A DNA stretch of 64,000 nt from Mycobacterium paraterrae (GCF_022430545.2 NZ_CP092488.2:1860001-1924000); one strand, 5' to 3'. Counted from the first letter of the stretch, positions 24,990-34,091 are shown. Notes: generated by a model from the sequence alone, not told the origin. A program made the numbers and translations.

Positions 24990-25784
24990 ATGGGCCGCCT
25001 CGACGAGCGGAACGCACTGGTCACCGGTGGCGCGCAGGGGCTCGGCAGGGCAATCTGCCGTCGCCTCTCCGCAGAGGGCGCCAGGGTCACGATCGTCGAC
25101 CTGAACGAAGACAAAGCCGCCGAGTGCGTCGAGCTCATCGAGCAGGACGGCGGTGTCGCAAAGTTCGTCAAGGCGAACGTCGCCAAGCGCGACGACATTG
25201 CCGCCGCCGTCGATGTCGCGGCGGTCGGCGGTGAACTGCACGTGCTGGTCAACGCCGCACAGTATTTCGCGATGCCGAAGGCGTTGGAACTGGTTTCGGA
25301 CAAGGACTGGGAGTTGTCCGAGGCGACCGGTCCGAAGGCGACGTTCCGGTTCATGCAGATCGCGCACCCGTTCCTCAAAGCTGCCGGCAAGGCCTCGGTG
25401 GTCAACTTCGTGTCTGGCTCGGCGATCGGCGGAATCGCTTATACCGGGCCGTATTCGGCGGCCAAGGGTGCGATCGGCGCGCTGACCAAGGTGGCGGCCA
25501 ACGAGTGGGCCGCGCACGGGATCCGCGTCAACGCCGTGTGTCCATTCGCGCTGACCGACGTGCAGCGCGACATGATCGGCACCGAATGGGACAACTACAC
25601 CCGAACCGCCAACGCGTCGCCGATGAAGCGCGGCGCCGATCCCGACACCGAAATCGCCCCAGCGGTGGCATTTTTGGCCAGCGACGATGCGGCGTTCGTC
25701 ACCGGCACCGTGCTGCACATCGATGGCGGAATGACGGAGTTGTCCACCGTCGACTACTCCAGCTCACCCGGCGTATTCAAGTAG
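24990..25784 (+). CDS. Short-chain dehydrogenase/reductase
   Basis: 264 aa classical SDR: TGGAQGLGRA at the nucleotide site, D in TIVDLN (NAD preference), NAAQ in place of NNAG, catalytic S in NFVSGSA, YSAAKGA for Y and K, and the C-terminal HIDGG. The ATG at 24990 has AAGGGAGA upstream; the frame open to 24660 is not supported. Monocistronic from D7; its stop abuts that of the convergent amidohydrolase with no spacer. Confidence 0.88.
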   Translation: MGRLDERNALVTGGAQGLGRAICRRLSAEGARVTIVDLNEDKAAECVELIEQDGGVAKFVKANVAKRDDIAAAVDVAAVGGELHVLVNAAQYFAMPKALELVSDKDWELSEATGPKATFRFMQIAHPFLKAAGKASVVNFVSGSAIGGIAYTGPYSAAKGAIGALTKVAANEWAAHGIRVNAVCPFALTDVQRDMIGTEWDNYTRTANASPMKRGADPDTEIAPAVAFLASDDAAFVTGTVLHIDGGMTELSTVDYSSSPGVFK

Positions 25785-26981
25785 CTACGCCGCGGACGTT
25801 CTCGGGAAGCGCAGCATCCTGCGGGCGTTCTCCTCGACGATCAAGGCGCACTCGTCGTCGGGCACGTTGGCCAATACTTCGGCCGCGCGCTTACGTGAGT
25901 TGGGCCAACTCGAGTCCGAGTGCGGAAAGTCGGTCTCCAGGGTGATGCGGTCGATTCCTATCGCGTGACGATTCGCCAGGCCGTGCTCGTCGTCGATGAA
26001 GCAGCCGTAGAAGTGTTTCCGGAACAGTTCCGACGGTCTGGTATCGAAGTCGATCGGCTGGTAGTACCGGTGGCGCTCCCACACGTAGTCCGTGCGTTCC
26101 AGGATGTACGGCAGCCAGCCGATACCGCCTTCGGCAAGGGAGAACTGCAACTCAGGGAACCTTTGAAGTTTCCCGGACAGCAGCAGATCGACGGTCGACC
26201 ACATCAGGTTCGTCGCGAACAAAGTGATGGCGACGGCGTAGGGCGAGTCCGGCATCGGACGGACACCGTTGACGGTATCGAGAGTCGAGTACTTTTCCAT
26301 CGAGCTGAACGAGAAACCGGGCACGTAGCCCCCCGAGCCGAAGTGCATCGACACCGGCATCTGCGCCTCGGAGCAGACCTGCCACAAGGGATCCCAGTGG
26401 TCGGAGTGGAACGATGGCAGCCCGAGCGGAACGGGACTGTCGGGGAATGACACCGTCCGGGCGCCCATCGCAGCCGTTCGTTGGGCCTCTGCGACGCAGG
26501 CATCGATATCCCATAACGGCAGTAGCGCCAGCGGTATATAGCGGTCGGGTGCGGTTGAGCACCATTCTTCGATGTAGAAGTCGTTCCAGGCCTTCACGCA
26601 CAGCAGCGCCAGTTTCTTGTCTTGCGCGCGTAGGAAGGTGCCGCCGGCGAAACCGGGAAACGAGGGAAAGCACAACGCCGCCTGAGTGCCGTCGAGATCC
26701 ATGTCCGCAACACGGGCGGCTGGATCGTAGCAGCCGGGAATCATGTCCTCGTAACGGACAGGATCCAGGCCCCACTCCTGCATCGGTCTGCCGGCGACCG
26801 CGTTCAATCCGATGGTGGGGTAGATGACGTCGTCATAGCTCCAGAGGTGCTTGCCGTCGCGCTCGACGATTCGCGGACCGGCCTCGCGGTACTTGGCCGG
26901 TAACCGGTCCTGCCAGACCCGCGGATGTTCGACGAGGTGGTCATCCACGGAGACGATCTGATGATGGTCCTGTAGCGGCAT
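25785..26981 (-). CDS. Amidohydrolase-2 family metal-dependent hydrolase/decarboxylase
   Basis: 398 aa paralogue of the 21579-22883 protein. SVDDHLVEHP, MHFGSGGYVPG, LAEGGIGWLPYILERTDYVW and ETDFPHSDSSWPNS are the shared metal and barrel segments. It is shorter at the C terminus by about 35 residues. Leftward unit from D8, with the paralogous small acidic gene immediately upstream on the same strand. Confidence 0.88.
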   Translation of the reverse strand: MPLQDHHQIVSVDDHLVEHPRVWQDRLPAKYREAGPRIVERDGKHLWSYDDVIYPTIGLNAVAGRPMQEWGLDPVRYEDMIPGCYDPAARVADMDLDGTQAALCFPSFPGFAGGTFLRAQDKKLALLCVKAWNDFYIEEWCSTAPDRYIPLALLPLWDIDACVAEAQRTAAMGARTVSFPDSPVPLGLPSFHSDHWDPLWQVCSEAQMPVSMHFGSGGYVPGFSFSSMEKYSTLDTVNGVRPMPDSPYAVAITLFATNLMWSTVDLLLSGKLQRFPELQFSLAEGGIGWLPYILERTDYVWERHRYYQPIDFDTRPSELFRKHFYGCFIDDEHGLANRHAIGIDRITLETDFPHSDSSWPNSRKRAAEVLANVPDDECALIVEENARRMLRFPRTSAA

Positions 26982-27043
26982 GGTGGTCCTCAGCTGTGAT
27001 CTGCACGGTTGTGGGCCGCGACTGGGCTACCCACGTCGATCGT

Positions 27044-27076
27044 AGTACAACTAAACAATAAGTGACTAATTGTCAT
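27044..27076. promoter_or_regulatory. Dyad operator D8
   Basis: On the plus strand left arm AGTACAACTAAACA, centre ATAAG, right arm TGACTAATTGTCAT; triplets ACA, ACA, TGA, TGT. It drives the leftward amidohydrolase (start 26981). Its right edge overlaps the stop codon of the upstream small gene. Confidence 0.65.
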
Positions 27077-27390
27077 ACGACATCGTCTGGGGCGGGTCCG
27101 GAGAGGTTTCGGCGCGGCGTTCCGGGATATCCGAAGAATTTTTCGAAGTTGGCGTCGTTGATGGGGCTGACCGTGTTGCGTTTGGCTGCGGCACGCAAGT
27201 CGCGGAGGCGACTCTCGGCCCGATCGAGCTCCTCGGGAGTGCCAGATTCCGCGGCACTCCGCACGTCCCGTGCTGCCGCAGCGATCTCCAGGCGCAGTCG
27301 TTCGCCGACTTCCCCGAACGTCAACAGATCGTGGTCGGCCTCGTCGCGCTTCTCCCGCTCAGTGTCCGGCTGGTCAATCGGCTCGGGCAT
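27073..27390 (-). CDS. Small acidic helical protein, paralogue of the 22988-23182 product
   Basis: 105 aa. Residues 15-75 align with the 64-aa small protein: DHDLLT, then RLRLEIAAAARD, then ESRLRDLRAAAKR. The C-terminal extension INDANFEKFFGYPGTPRRNLSGP is not in the shorter paralogue. The start at 27390 is favoured because GGGGAG lies seven bases upstream; a longer ATG at 27414 would overlap the previous gene by 20 bases. It ends a unit of MaoC halves and aldehyde dehydrogenase, and its stop lies in D8 before the amidohydrolase gene. Confidence 0.7.
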   Translation of the reverse strand: MPEPIDQPDTEREKRDEADHDLLTFGEVGERLRLEIAAAARDVRSAAESGTPEELDRAESRLRDLRAAAKRNTVSPINDANFEKFFGYPGTPRRNLSGPAPDDVV

Positions 27391-27394
27391 CGCG

Positions 27395-27844
27395 TCACTC
27401 CCCGCGGCTTCCATTGGACGCAGGCGGACCTACCGCGACTGTGGCAGTGCCCGGTGTCGTACTCGTGCCGTGTTGATCGACTACGTCGATCGTCAGATGC
27501 ACGAGTCCGACACCGTCGACGATCTCTTTGCCGACCACCTCTCCGACGGCGTGCAGCTCGTCGCCTTTCTGGTTCATGCTTCTGTACTTGGCTGTCAGGG
27601 AACGGATTTCGCCGTCGTCGCCGATCCATTTCCGTAACATGTTCGCTAAGTAGGCGAGTCGCAAGTTGCCCATGCCGAACGCACCGGCCTCGTTGCCCGC
27701 CGCTCGACCGGCAGCGTCGTCCATGTGGATCGGAATGAATTCGTCGTTCACCGCCGCGTAGCGGTTCCACTCTTCGAAGCCAGTGGTCCGGACGAACTCC
27801 GGTATCCGGTCACCGACGGCGATCGCGTTGTAGTCGAGCGTCAC
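27395..27844 (-). CDS. MaoC-like hot-dog dehydratase (half-size)
   Basis: 149 aa single hot-dog domain. NDEFIPIHMDDAAGRAAG carries the D and H of the hydratase motif. In ChsH1/ChsH2-like systems two such half-size proteins pair up; the other half here is probably the 29290-29781 product. The GTG start overlaps the aldehyde dehydrogenase stop (GTGA). Likely hydration of a bulky enoyl-CoA. Confidence 0.78.
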   Translation of the reverse strand: MTLDYNAIAVGDRIPEFVRTTGFEEWNRYAAVNDEFIPIHMDDAAGRAAGNEAGAFGMGNLRLAYLANMLRKWIGDDGEIRSLTAKYRSMNQKGDELHAVGEVVGKEIVDGVGLVHLTIDVVDQHGTSTTPGTATVAVGPPASNGSRGE

Positions 27845-29268
27845 AACGCAACTCCGAGAACCTTGGTGTCGAGATACTCGGCGATGCCCGCTCGGGCGCC
27901 CTCGCGGCCCAACCCGCTCTCCTTGATGCCACCGAACGGCACGGCCGCCGAGGTCGGGTTGATGTCGTTGATGCCGATCATCCCGAAATCGAGAGCTTCG
28001 GCGACCCGGATAGCGCGAGTGATGTCACGGGTATAGAGGTAGGCGGCCAGCCCGTACCGTGTCGAGTTCGCCAGCTCAACCGCCTCGCTCTCGTCGTCGA
28101 ACACCATCACCGGGGCGATCGGACCGAATGTCTCTTCCGAACAGATGAGCATCTCCGGTGTGACCCCGGACAGGATCGTCGGAGCGAAGAAGTAGCCCTC
28201 GTCGAAACGGGTTCCGGTCAGGCGTGATCCGCCGGTAACTACCGTCGCGCCCTTGTCGACGGCGTCCTTTACCTGACGTTCCATCTTCTTGACGGCGACA
28301 TCATCGATCAACGGGCCCACCGTTGTGCTCTTCTCCAACCCGTCGCCGGGGACGAGATTCTCGACGCGTGCGCGCAGGGTCGCAAGGAACGGTTCGGCGA
28401 TCGAGCGGTGCACGAGGAAGCGGTTGGGACAGATGCACGCCTGACCGGTGTTGAGGAACTTGACCAGCGCCGCCCCCTTGGCAGCGTGCTCGGGATCCGC
28501 ATCGGCGAAAACGAGGAACGGTGCGTGGCCGCCCAGTTCCATCGACACCCGTTTCATCGTGGCTCCCGCCCGCGATGCGATCATCTTGCCGATCTCCGTG
28601 GACCCGGTGAAACTGATTTTGCGTACCTCGGGGTCGGCGAGGATCTCGTCGGCAACCGGCTCGGGGTCCGAACACGTGACGAGGTTGACCACCCCGGGAG
28701 GTGCGCCGGCGTCGGCGAAGACGCGGAACGTCTCGATCGCGCACAGCGGCGTCTGTTCGGCGGGTTTGAGCACCGACGTGCAACCGGCGGCGAGTGCGGG
28801 CGCGACCTTGCGGGTGATCATCGAAATGGGGTAATTCCAAGGCGTGATCGCTGCACAGACGCCGACCGGCTGCTGGAGTACGAGGAAGCGTTGGTCGGCG
28901 CGGGCAGACGGAACCACCTCTCCGTAAACGCGTTTCGCCTCTTCGGCGAACCAGAGCAGGAAATCTGCGGCGTAACCCACCTCGGTGCGCGCCATCCGCA
29001 GCGGCTTACCTTGCTCTCTGGTCATCAATTGTGCCAGGTCGTCTTGCCGTTCGAGCATGATCCGATGTGCCGCGATCAGGACCTCTGCGCGCTCGTAGGC
29101 GGTCTTCGCCCGCCAGGCCGGCAGTGCGGCGGCCGCGGCGTCGATCGCTGCCCTGGCATCGGCGCGATCACCGTCTGGGACGGTGCCCAGCACGGAGCCG
29201 GATGCGGGGCTGGTGCTCTCAAACGTTCTGCCCGACAACGCTGATCGCCATTCACCTGCGATGTACAT
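27841..29268 (-). CDS. Aldehyde dehydrogenase (NAD(P)-dependent)
   Basis: 475 aa ALDH superfamily. Nucleotide-binding ITPWNYP and FTGSTEIGK, catalytic E244 in MELGG and C278 in NTGQACICP, then EETFGPIAPV and FGGIKESGLGREG. Length and sequence feel close to succinate-semialdehyde dehydrogenases. It sits between two half-size MaoC genes in the D9 leftward unit. It probably oxidises an aldehyde released by a lyase in the pathway, which is an inference from context. Confidence 0.9.
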   Translation of the reverse strand: MYIAGEWRSALSGRTFESTSPASGSVLGTVPDGDRADARAAIDAAAAALPAWRAKTAYERAEVLIAAHRIMLERQDDLAQLMTREQGKPLRMARTEVGYAADFLLWFAEEAKRVYGEVVPSARADQRFLVLQQPVGVCAAITPWNYPISMITRKVAPALAAGCTSVLKPAEQTPLCAIETFRVFADAGAPPGVVNLVTCSDPEPVADEILADPEVRKISFTGSTEIGKMIASRAGATMKRVSMELGGHAPFLVFADADPEHAAKGAALVKFLNTGQACICPNRFLVHRSIAEPFLATLRARVENLVPGDGLEKSTTVGPLIDDVAVKKMERQVKDAVDKGATVVTGGSRLTGTRFDEGYFFAPTILSGVTPEMLICSEETFGPIAPVMVFDDESEAVELANSTRYGLAAYLYTRDITRAIRVAEALDFGMIGINDINPTSAAVPFGGIKESGLGREGARAGIAEYLDTKVLGVAL

Positions 29269-29289
29269 GCTCGTTCTCCTCGTCGGCTT

Positions 29290-29781
29290 TCAGTAGCGGA
29301 TCAGGGTGTCGACGCGGGTCCGGACAACCTGGCCGTGCTGATTGCCGAGTTCGCGTTCCAACCGCAGATACAGCATCCGGCCCAGCTTGCCGTCACGTTC
29401 TGTCGCATCCTTGATGCGCCACCGACCGCTGATCACGTCCCCGGGCCTCATCGGCTGGCCGAAGGTGAACTCGACACCGCCGTTGAGCACGTGCTGCGCC
29501 GGCTCCCCGGGTTGCGGTAAGGCGTAGCGAGCGGGGCCGGCGTCCAGCTTCTCGATCGGCCATGCAAAGGGGTTGAAATCGTCGGGGGCGATGATGCCGC
29601 CCCACTTCGTCGTGCGGGCGTATTCCTCATCCCAATAGAGCCGAGGGGGCGACTCGGGCCAGTAGGTGGCGATCACCCACCTCCGAATGTCGGAACGCTC
29701 AATCGGAAACGAGGGCGCGCCCTGGTCGTGCCACGTGCCAAGCACGTCGGTGAGCCGCGTAGTGAGCAAACTTCCGGTCAC
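29290..29781 (-). CDS. FAS1-like MaoC N-terminal hot-dog domain protein
   Basis: 163 aa. ERSDIRRWVIATYWPESPPRLYWDEEYA and GGIIAPDDFNPF are the signature of the degenerate hot dog found in MaoC N-terminal domains; the later half QPMRPGDVISGRWRI fits as well. The start is uncertain: the GTG at 29781 gives the usual N terminus, while the ATG at 29892 would overlap the divergent gene and D9. First gene of the D9 leftward unit. Probably forms a heteromeric hydratase with the 27395-27844 product. Confidence 0.75.
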   Translation of the reverse strand: MTGSLLTTRLTDVLGTWHDQGAPSFPIERSDIRRWVIATYWPESPPRLYWDEEYARTTKWGGIIAPDDFNPFAWPIEKLDAGPARYALPQPGEPAQHVLNGGVEFTFGQPMRPGDVISGRWRIKDATERDGKLGRMLYLRLERELGNQHGQVVRTRVDTLIRY

Positions 29782-29824
29782 CCGCCACCCCGTTCCCTCT
29801 GCCTGCGGCAACCCGAGGCCGATC

Positions 29825-29857
29825 CCGACAACAGGACAGTATCTGTCATAGTGTTTC
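29825..29857. promoter_or_regulatory. Dyad operator D9 (best match, divergent promoters)
   Basis: Left arm CCGACAACAGGACA, centre GTATC, right arm TGTCATAGTGTTTC. All four triplets are exact (ACA, ACA, TGT, TGT) with five-base spacing throughout. TAGTGT at 29849-29854 resembles a -10 box for the rightward gene (start 29882); the leftward MaoC half starts at 29781. Confidence 0.75.
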
Positions 29858-29881
29858 GAGGATAGTAGGGACGGGAGACTC

Positions 29882-30775
29882 GTGATCGACATCGGCCGGC
29901 AATGGCACGTCAATCATGTCGTCGACGATTACCGCACGGTCGCCAAGTGGTACCGCACCGTCTTCGGCGCGGTCGACATCTTCACTGACGAATGGCTGGA
30001 CGTCGAGAAGCGATGGGCGTCCATGCTCACCATCGCGGACCTCGCCGTCGACGTGATGGAGCCGACCGCCGAGGGGACAGATCTGCCGCTCGGTAAATTC
30101 CTGAAGCGATTCGGGCCCCACCTGCACGCGGTCGCCTATTTCGTCAACAGTTCGCCCGCCGACGTGTACGACGCGTTGAACGGCGCGGGCGTCCGTTGTT
30201 TCGGTCTCGGGGGCTCGGGGCGCGAGGCCGTGGTGGCTTCACCCATGAGCCCGGTCTTCACCCATCCCAAGGACACTGCCGGACAGCTCGAATTCATGCC
30301 GTTCATCGAATCGAAGCCGGGACCGCTGGGTGTGCCGGGCAAGTGGGAGGATCCGAGATTCGTTGCGGGCTGGTCGAATCAGCCGTGGCGCGCGCATCCG
30401 CTTGCTATCGAGGGCTGGCGGATCGGTGTCGTCGTCCGCGAGCTTGACCGGGCGACAGCCGTCTATACGGCGCTCGGGGCCACGGTGTGGGGCGAGGAGC
30501 ATTCGGCCGGTTCCCACCGGCGAGTGCTCAAGGTCGGAGCCAACACCACGGTGGAACTCATCACGCCGTTGTCCCAAGACACCGTCGCCGCACGCGATCT
30601 CGCGGCCAACGGTGAAATCATGCACTCCTGCATCTTCGAGACGGCCGACCTTGCGGCGGCGGAATCGCACCTCGTCGACCACGGCGTCGAGATCGCCGAC
30701 CGGGCCGGCCAACGCCTCGTTGCCGACCCGACGACATGCCATGGTGTCGCCATTGAATTCGTGGGCCGTGGCTGA
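29882..30775 (+). CDS. Two-domain VOC (glyoxalase/bleomycin-resistance fold) protein
   Basis: 297 aa made of two VOC modules: QWHVNHVVDDYRTVAKWYRTVFGA to FTHPKDTAGQLEFMPF, and WRIGVVVRELDRATAVYTALGA to CHGVAIEFVGRG. The H-E-type metal ligands are recognisable (HVNHV; HLHAVAYF; LEFM). Such proteins include ring-cleaving dioxygenases and epimerases. The start is GTG 29882. It overlaps the DUF3237 gene by eight bases. Function not assignable. Confidence 0.75.
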   Translation: MIDIGRQWHVNHVVDDYRTVAKWYRTVFGAVDIFTDEWLDVEKRWASMLTIADLAVDVMEPTAEGTDLPLGKFLKRFGPHLHAVAYFVNSSPADVYDALNGAGVRCFGLGGSGREAVVASPMSPVFTHPKDTAGQLEFMPFIESKPGPLGVPGKWEDPRFVAGWSNQPWRAHPLAIEGWRIGVVVRELDRATAVYTALGATVWGEEHSAGSHRRVLKVGANTTVELITPLSQDTVAARDLAANGEIMHSCIFETADLAAAESHLVDHGVEIADRAGQRLVADPTTCHGVAIEFVGRG

Positions 30776-31187
30776 CAGCGCGGCACGGCTCCGTCCGCTG
30801 TGCCGGGTCGGCTATGAGCTCGCCGAGCCCATCGCCGTGTCCGCCGGCCCCGCGGGCGCCGTGACAGTCGGCGAGATCACCGCGGCACGCTTCGACGGTG
30901 ATCGGCTGCGAGCCTCGCTGAAGGGGCGGGCCGCAGCGGACTGGGCGAGCGTCGAGCCGGGCGGGAGAGTCCGGGTGGACGCTCGGCTGACGATCGAAAC
31001 CGACGACGGTGCGGTGATTCTCGTGACGTACCTCGGCAGAATGAACGCGCGCACGGGAATCGTGTACTCGTCGATGTACTTCGAGACCGGAGACGACAGG
31101 TACGAGTGGCTGACGCGGATCCTCGGCGTTGCGAAGGGAAGTTTCACCGGTCGCAGCCTGACCTACGACGTCTTCGAGGTCGTCTAG
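30768..31187 (+). CDS. DUF3237 family protein
   Basis: 139 aa. GYELAEPIAVSAGPAGAVTVGEITAARFDG, then RVRVDARLTIETDDGAVILVTYLGR, then SMYFETGDDRYEWLTRILGVAKG, the beta-barrel pattern of DUF3237. The start GTG 30768 precedes the VOC stop; the longer frame to 30330 is antisense-like. The family is often found near oxygenase and CoA-ester genes but has no agreed function. Confidence 0.75.
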   Translation: MADSAARLRPLCRVGYELAEPIAVSAGPAGAVTVGEITAARFDGDRLRASLKGRAAADWASVEPGGRVRVDARLTIETDDGAVILVTYLGRMNARTGIVYSSMYFETGDDRYEWLTRILGVAKGSFTGRSLTYDVFEVV

Positions 31188-31195
31188 GGGCCACG

Positions 31196-31642
31196 TCAGT
31201 CGCGGGATGCGCGCTCGATGAGCTCGAGAAGGTTGCCGTCGGGGTCTGTCAGCATCAGACCGCGGTTCCCGCCGCCGAACTTCACGGTGCGGTCCGCCAG
31301 CAGGCGACCCCCGCGCTCGACCACTTCATCGACCAGTGCGTCCACGTCGTCCACTCGAAGGGATATATGGGTGAAGCCGAGCGAGTTCATCGGGCGGGGC
31401 TCGGCTACCCCGGTCGTGCCAGGCTCGGCGTATCCGAGCAACTCCAGCCGAAAGCCGTCCCGCTGCAGATACACGAGGTCGAGCACCAGACCTTCGACGT
31501 CGAGCAGCTGCGCTGAGGCCTGGTCGTCGACGCGCATCTCGCCGACCTTCTCGAAACCAAGCGCCTCACAGTAGAACTCCGTTGCTACCGCGACATCGCG
31601 CACGCACAGGCCGATGTGAGTGACGCGGTGCCCAGAGCTCAT
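31196..31642 (-). CDS. VOC (glyoxalase-fold) protein, single module pair
   Basis: 148 aa. THIGLCVRDVAVATEFYCEALGF and FTHISLRVDDVDALVDEVVERGG with DPDGNLLELIE are the two half-modules with metal ligands H, E, H, E typical of methylmalonyl-CoA epimerase or glyoxalase I. An epimerase role on an acyl-CoA fits the neighbours. The start overlaps the CaiB stop by ATGA. Third gene of the D10 leftward unit. Confidence 0.8.
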   Translation of the reverse strand: MSSGHRVTHIGLCVRDVAVATEFYCEALGFEKVGEMRVDDQASAQLLDVEGLVLDLVYLQRDGFRLELLGYAEPGTTGVAEPRPMNSLGFTHISLRVDDVDALVDEVVERGGRLLADRTVKFGGGNRGLMLTDPDGNLLELIERASRD

Positions 31643-32880
31643 CGTGTGATGTCGTTCAGAATTGCGTTGTGTTCGCCGAGCAACGGAGCTCGCGTGGGTG
31701 CGGCCGTAGGGCTGGCGCTGAACAGATACGGCGTCCCGGGGTATGTCACGGTGCGGCCCAATTCGGGATGCTCCACCTGCCTGTGCATGCCGCGCGCGAT
31801 CGTGTGCTCGTCGTCGAAAGCCTCGTGCGGCGGCAGTATCGCGCCCGCCGCGAACCCGCGGCGCTGACTGGCAATGAAGAACTCCTTGGCGGGTAGACGC
31901 GACGCGATGAGGGTGACCGCGTCTCGGGCCGCGCTGAGTATCGCGGTGGTCTCATCGTCCTCGCCGATCGAGGCCAGATCCACCGGCTGCGTGCGGGCGG
32001 CGGCCAATTCCAGGAAGTACGTCTCGGGTAGCTCCTCGACGAGGTCGAGGTCGGTGAGCCAGTCGACCAGCCGCCTGAACTCCTCGGGCCTACGTGGCAG
32101 CACCCCCGTCGTCGCGTAATGTCCATCAGCGCAACGAACTTGGACCGGTGAGCTCGGTGTCGGGAAGGCATGCCGTCCGGTCTGCCTGACGCAGACGGCC
32201 TGATTGACCAGCCAGTGGTAGGTCGCCTGTTCGCATGTCACGTTGCACGCAGCGGTCACATTGACGTCGACGAACTGGCCCACACCGGAGTGGTCGCGGT
32301 GCGACAGTGCGATTAGCGCGCCGATCGCCCCGTACATGCCGCCGATGTTCGCGGACTGGTCGCCCGAACCGCGCATCGGGGGGATCGAATGGTCGTCGTA
32401 ACCGCAGTTCCATACCGGCCCGCCGCCGGCCAGCACAGTGAGATCGGTAGCCGGGTCGTCAGCGCGGGCGCTGCCAACGCCGAAGGGCGAGACCGACACC
32501 CAGATCAAAGTGGGCTGCGCCGAGGCGATTTCGCGGTAACTCAATGCTCCGCCCGCCACGCGGTCGCTACCGGCCAGCACCATGTCCGCAGTAGAAACTA
32601 GTCGACGCAGTTGGTGGACCCCGGCGTCGGTATTGAGATCGACTGTCACGCTGCGCTTTCCGACGTTGCCCGCCCACCAGCGCAGGCTCCGATTCACATG
32701 GTGCTCGTCATCGACGAAGGGAGGGCGATGCCGGTGCGGTGAGCCTTCGACAGGCTCGACCACGACGACGTCTGCGCCGAGTTCAGCGAGTGTCCGGCCG
32801 GCGACGGGCGTGTACTGATCGGTGATCTCGACGACGCGCACGTCGGCCAGCGCGCTCAGATCACACCTCGCTGAGCCCAC
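31639..32880 (-). CDS. CaiB/BaiF-family CoA-transferase
   Basis: 413 aa family III CoA-transferase. LADVRVVEITDQYTPVAGRTLAELGADVVVVEP is the N-terminal Rossmann part, GKRSVTVDLNTDAG the CoA-binding stretch, and GSGDQSANIGGMYGAIGAL holds the aspartate expected at the active site. The frame is open to 32973; a GTG at 32880 is the most plausible start but has no strong ribosome site and overlaps the upstream CaiB gene by 25 bases. It moves CoA between carboxylic acids, or is one half of a heterodimer with the next gene. Confidence 0.82.
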   Translation of the reverse strand: MGSARCDLSALADVRVVEITDQYTPVAGRTLAELGADVVVVEPVEGSPHRHRPPFVDDEHHVNRSLRWWAGNVGKRSVTVDLNTDAGVHQLRRLVSTADMVLAGSDRVAGGALSYREIASAQPTLIWVSVSPFGVGSARADDPATDLTVLAGGGPVWNCGYDDHSIPPMRGSGDQSANIGGMYGAIGALIALSHRDHSGVGQFVDVNVTAACNVTCEQATYHWLVNQAVCVRQTGRHAFPTPSSPVQVRCADGHYATTGVLPRRPEEFRRLVDWLTDLDLVEELPETYFLELAAARTQPVDLASIGEDDETTAILSAARDAVTLIASRLPAKEFFIASQRRGFAAGAILPPHEAFDDEHTIARGMHRQVEHPELGRTVTYPGTPYLFSASPTAAPTRAPLLGEHNAILNDITR

Positions 32881-34091
32881 TCGTCGAGTGTCTCGTCGTC
32901 GTGACCCAACAGCTCGCCGAGTATCTCGCGGTTGTGCTGGCCGAGTCGGGGACCGCCGGAGTCGATGCTCCACGGCGTGGCGGAGAACGTCATCGGAACA
33001 CCCTCCACTCGAACCTTTCCGATGTCCGGATGTGTCACGGTCGGAAACAACCCCATGCGCGCCAGGTCGGGATCGCCGTCGATCCGCTCCTGCGGACTCT
33101 TGACGACGCTGGCGGGAACCCCCGCGCCGACGAGATCCTCGGCCAGGCTGACGGCGTCGCGCGTCGCGGTGGCGGCACCCACGACGCCGTCGAGTTCGTC
33201 GGCAGCCGCGATCCGTTGGGCCAGGGTGGCGAATCTGTCCGCAATCAGCGCGGGCTCGTCGAGGACTTTGGCCAACAGGGCCAGCTCACGCTCGTCTCGG
33301 CACGCGATCGCGATCCACCTATCCTCGCCCTGGCACGGGTAGATGCCGTGTGGCGCGTATTCGTCGAAGTCGGCGCGGTTGCCTGAGGGTTGAACGGTCC
33401 GGCCGTTGACGGTCCAGTCGAGGAGTTCGGTCGAAAGCATCGCCATCCCGGCGGGCACCGTGGCCAAGTCGACGTGCTGTCCCTCGCCCGTGCGGTCGCG
33501 ATGGTGAACGGCCGCCATGATCGCCACGGTCATGTAGAAGGCAGAGCCGTGGTCCATGTAAGAGAATCCCCAACCGGCCGGTTCGGTGTCCGGCAGGCCC
33601 GAGGTGTATGTCAGTCCGCTCATCGCCTGCACGATCGGTCCCCAGGTTTTGAACTCTCGGTAGGGCCCGGTGTGTCCGAACCCGCAGTTGGAGACGTAAA
33701 CGATGTCTGACTTGATGCGTTTGAGGTCCTCGTAGCCGAATCCACGATGTTCCATGACCCCTGCCGCGAAGTTCTCGCAGACGACATCGCTGACCGCGAC
33801 GAGTTCGCTTAGCAGCTGCTTGCCCTCTTCGGTGCGAAGATTGATCGTCACGCCGTACTTGCCCACGTTGTGATTGTTGAAGCCGGCGCCGAGGTTCACA
33901 CCACGCCGGTCATCGACGTAAGGGCCAACGCCGCGCAGCGCGTCCCACAAGCCGTTGGTGGCCGGATCCTCCACGCGGATGACGTGAGCGCCGAACGCGG
34001 CCAGGATCTTCGTCGCGCCGGCGCCTGCCAACTGCCCACTCAGATCGCACACCCGAAGATGTGAAAGCGCGCCTGCCACGCCCGACACCAT
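32856..34091 (-). CDS. CaiB/BaiF-family CoA-transferase
   Basis: 411 aa. LRVCDLSGQLAGAGATKILAAFGAHVIRVEDP, NVGKYGVTINLRTEEGK, the active-site aspartate in SYMDHGSAFYMTVAIMAAV and the final HNREILGELLG. Its ATG lies one base from D10, so the mRNA would be leaderless or nearly so. It overlaps the second CaiB gene, suggesting a heterodimeric transferase. Confidence 0.88.
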   Translation of the reverse strand: MVSGVAGALSHLRVCDLSGQLAGAGATKILAAFGAHVIRVEDPATNGLWDALRGVGPYVDDRRGVNLGAGFNNHNVGKYGVTINLRTEEGKQLLSELVAVSDVVCENFAAGVMEHRGFGYEDLKRIKSDIVYVSNCGFGHTGPYREFKTWGPIVQAMSGLTYTSGLPDTEPAGWGFSYMDHGSAFYMTVAIMAAVHHRDRTGEGQHVDLATVPAGMAMLSTELLDWTVNGRTVQPSGNRADFDEYAPHGIYPCQGEDRWIAIACRDERELALLAKVLDEPALIADRFATLAQRIAAADELDGVVGAATATRDAVSLAEDLVGAGVPASVVKSPQERIDGDPDLARMGLFPTVTHPDIGKVRVEGVPMTFSATPWSIDSGGPRLGQHNREILGELLGHDDETLDEWAQRGVI

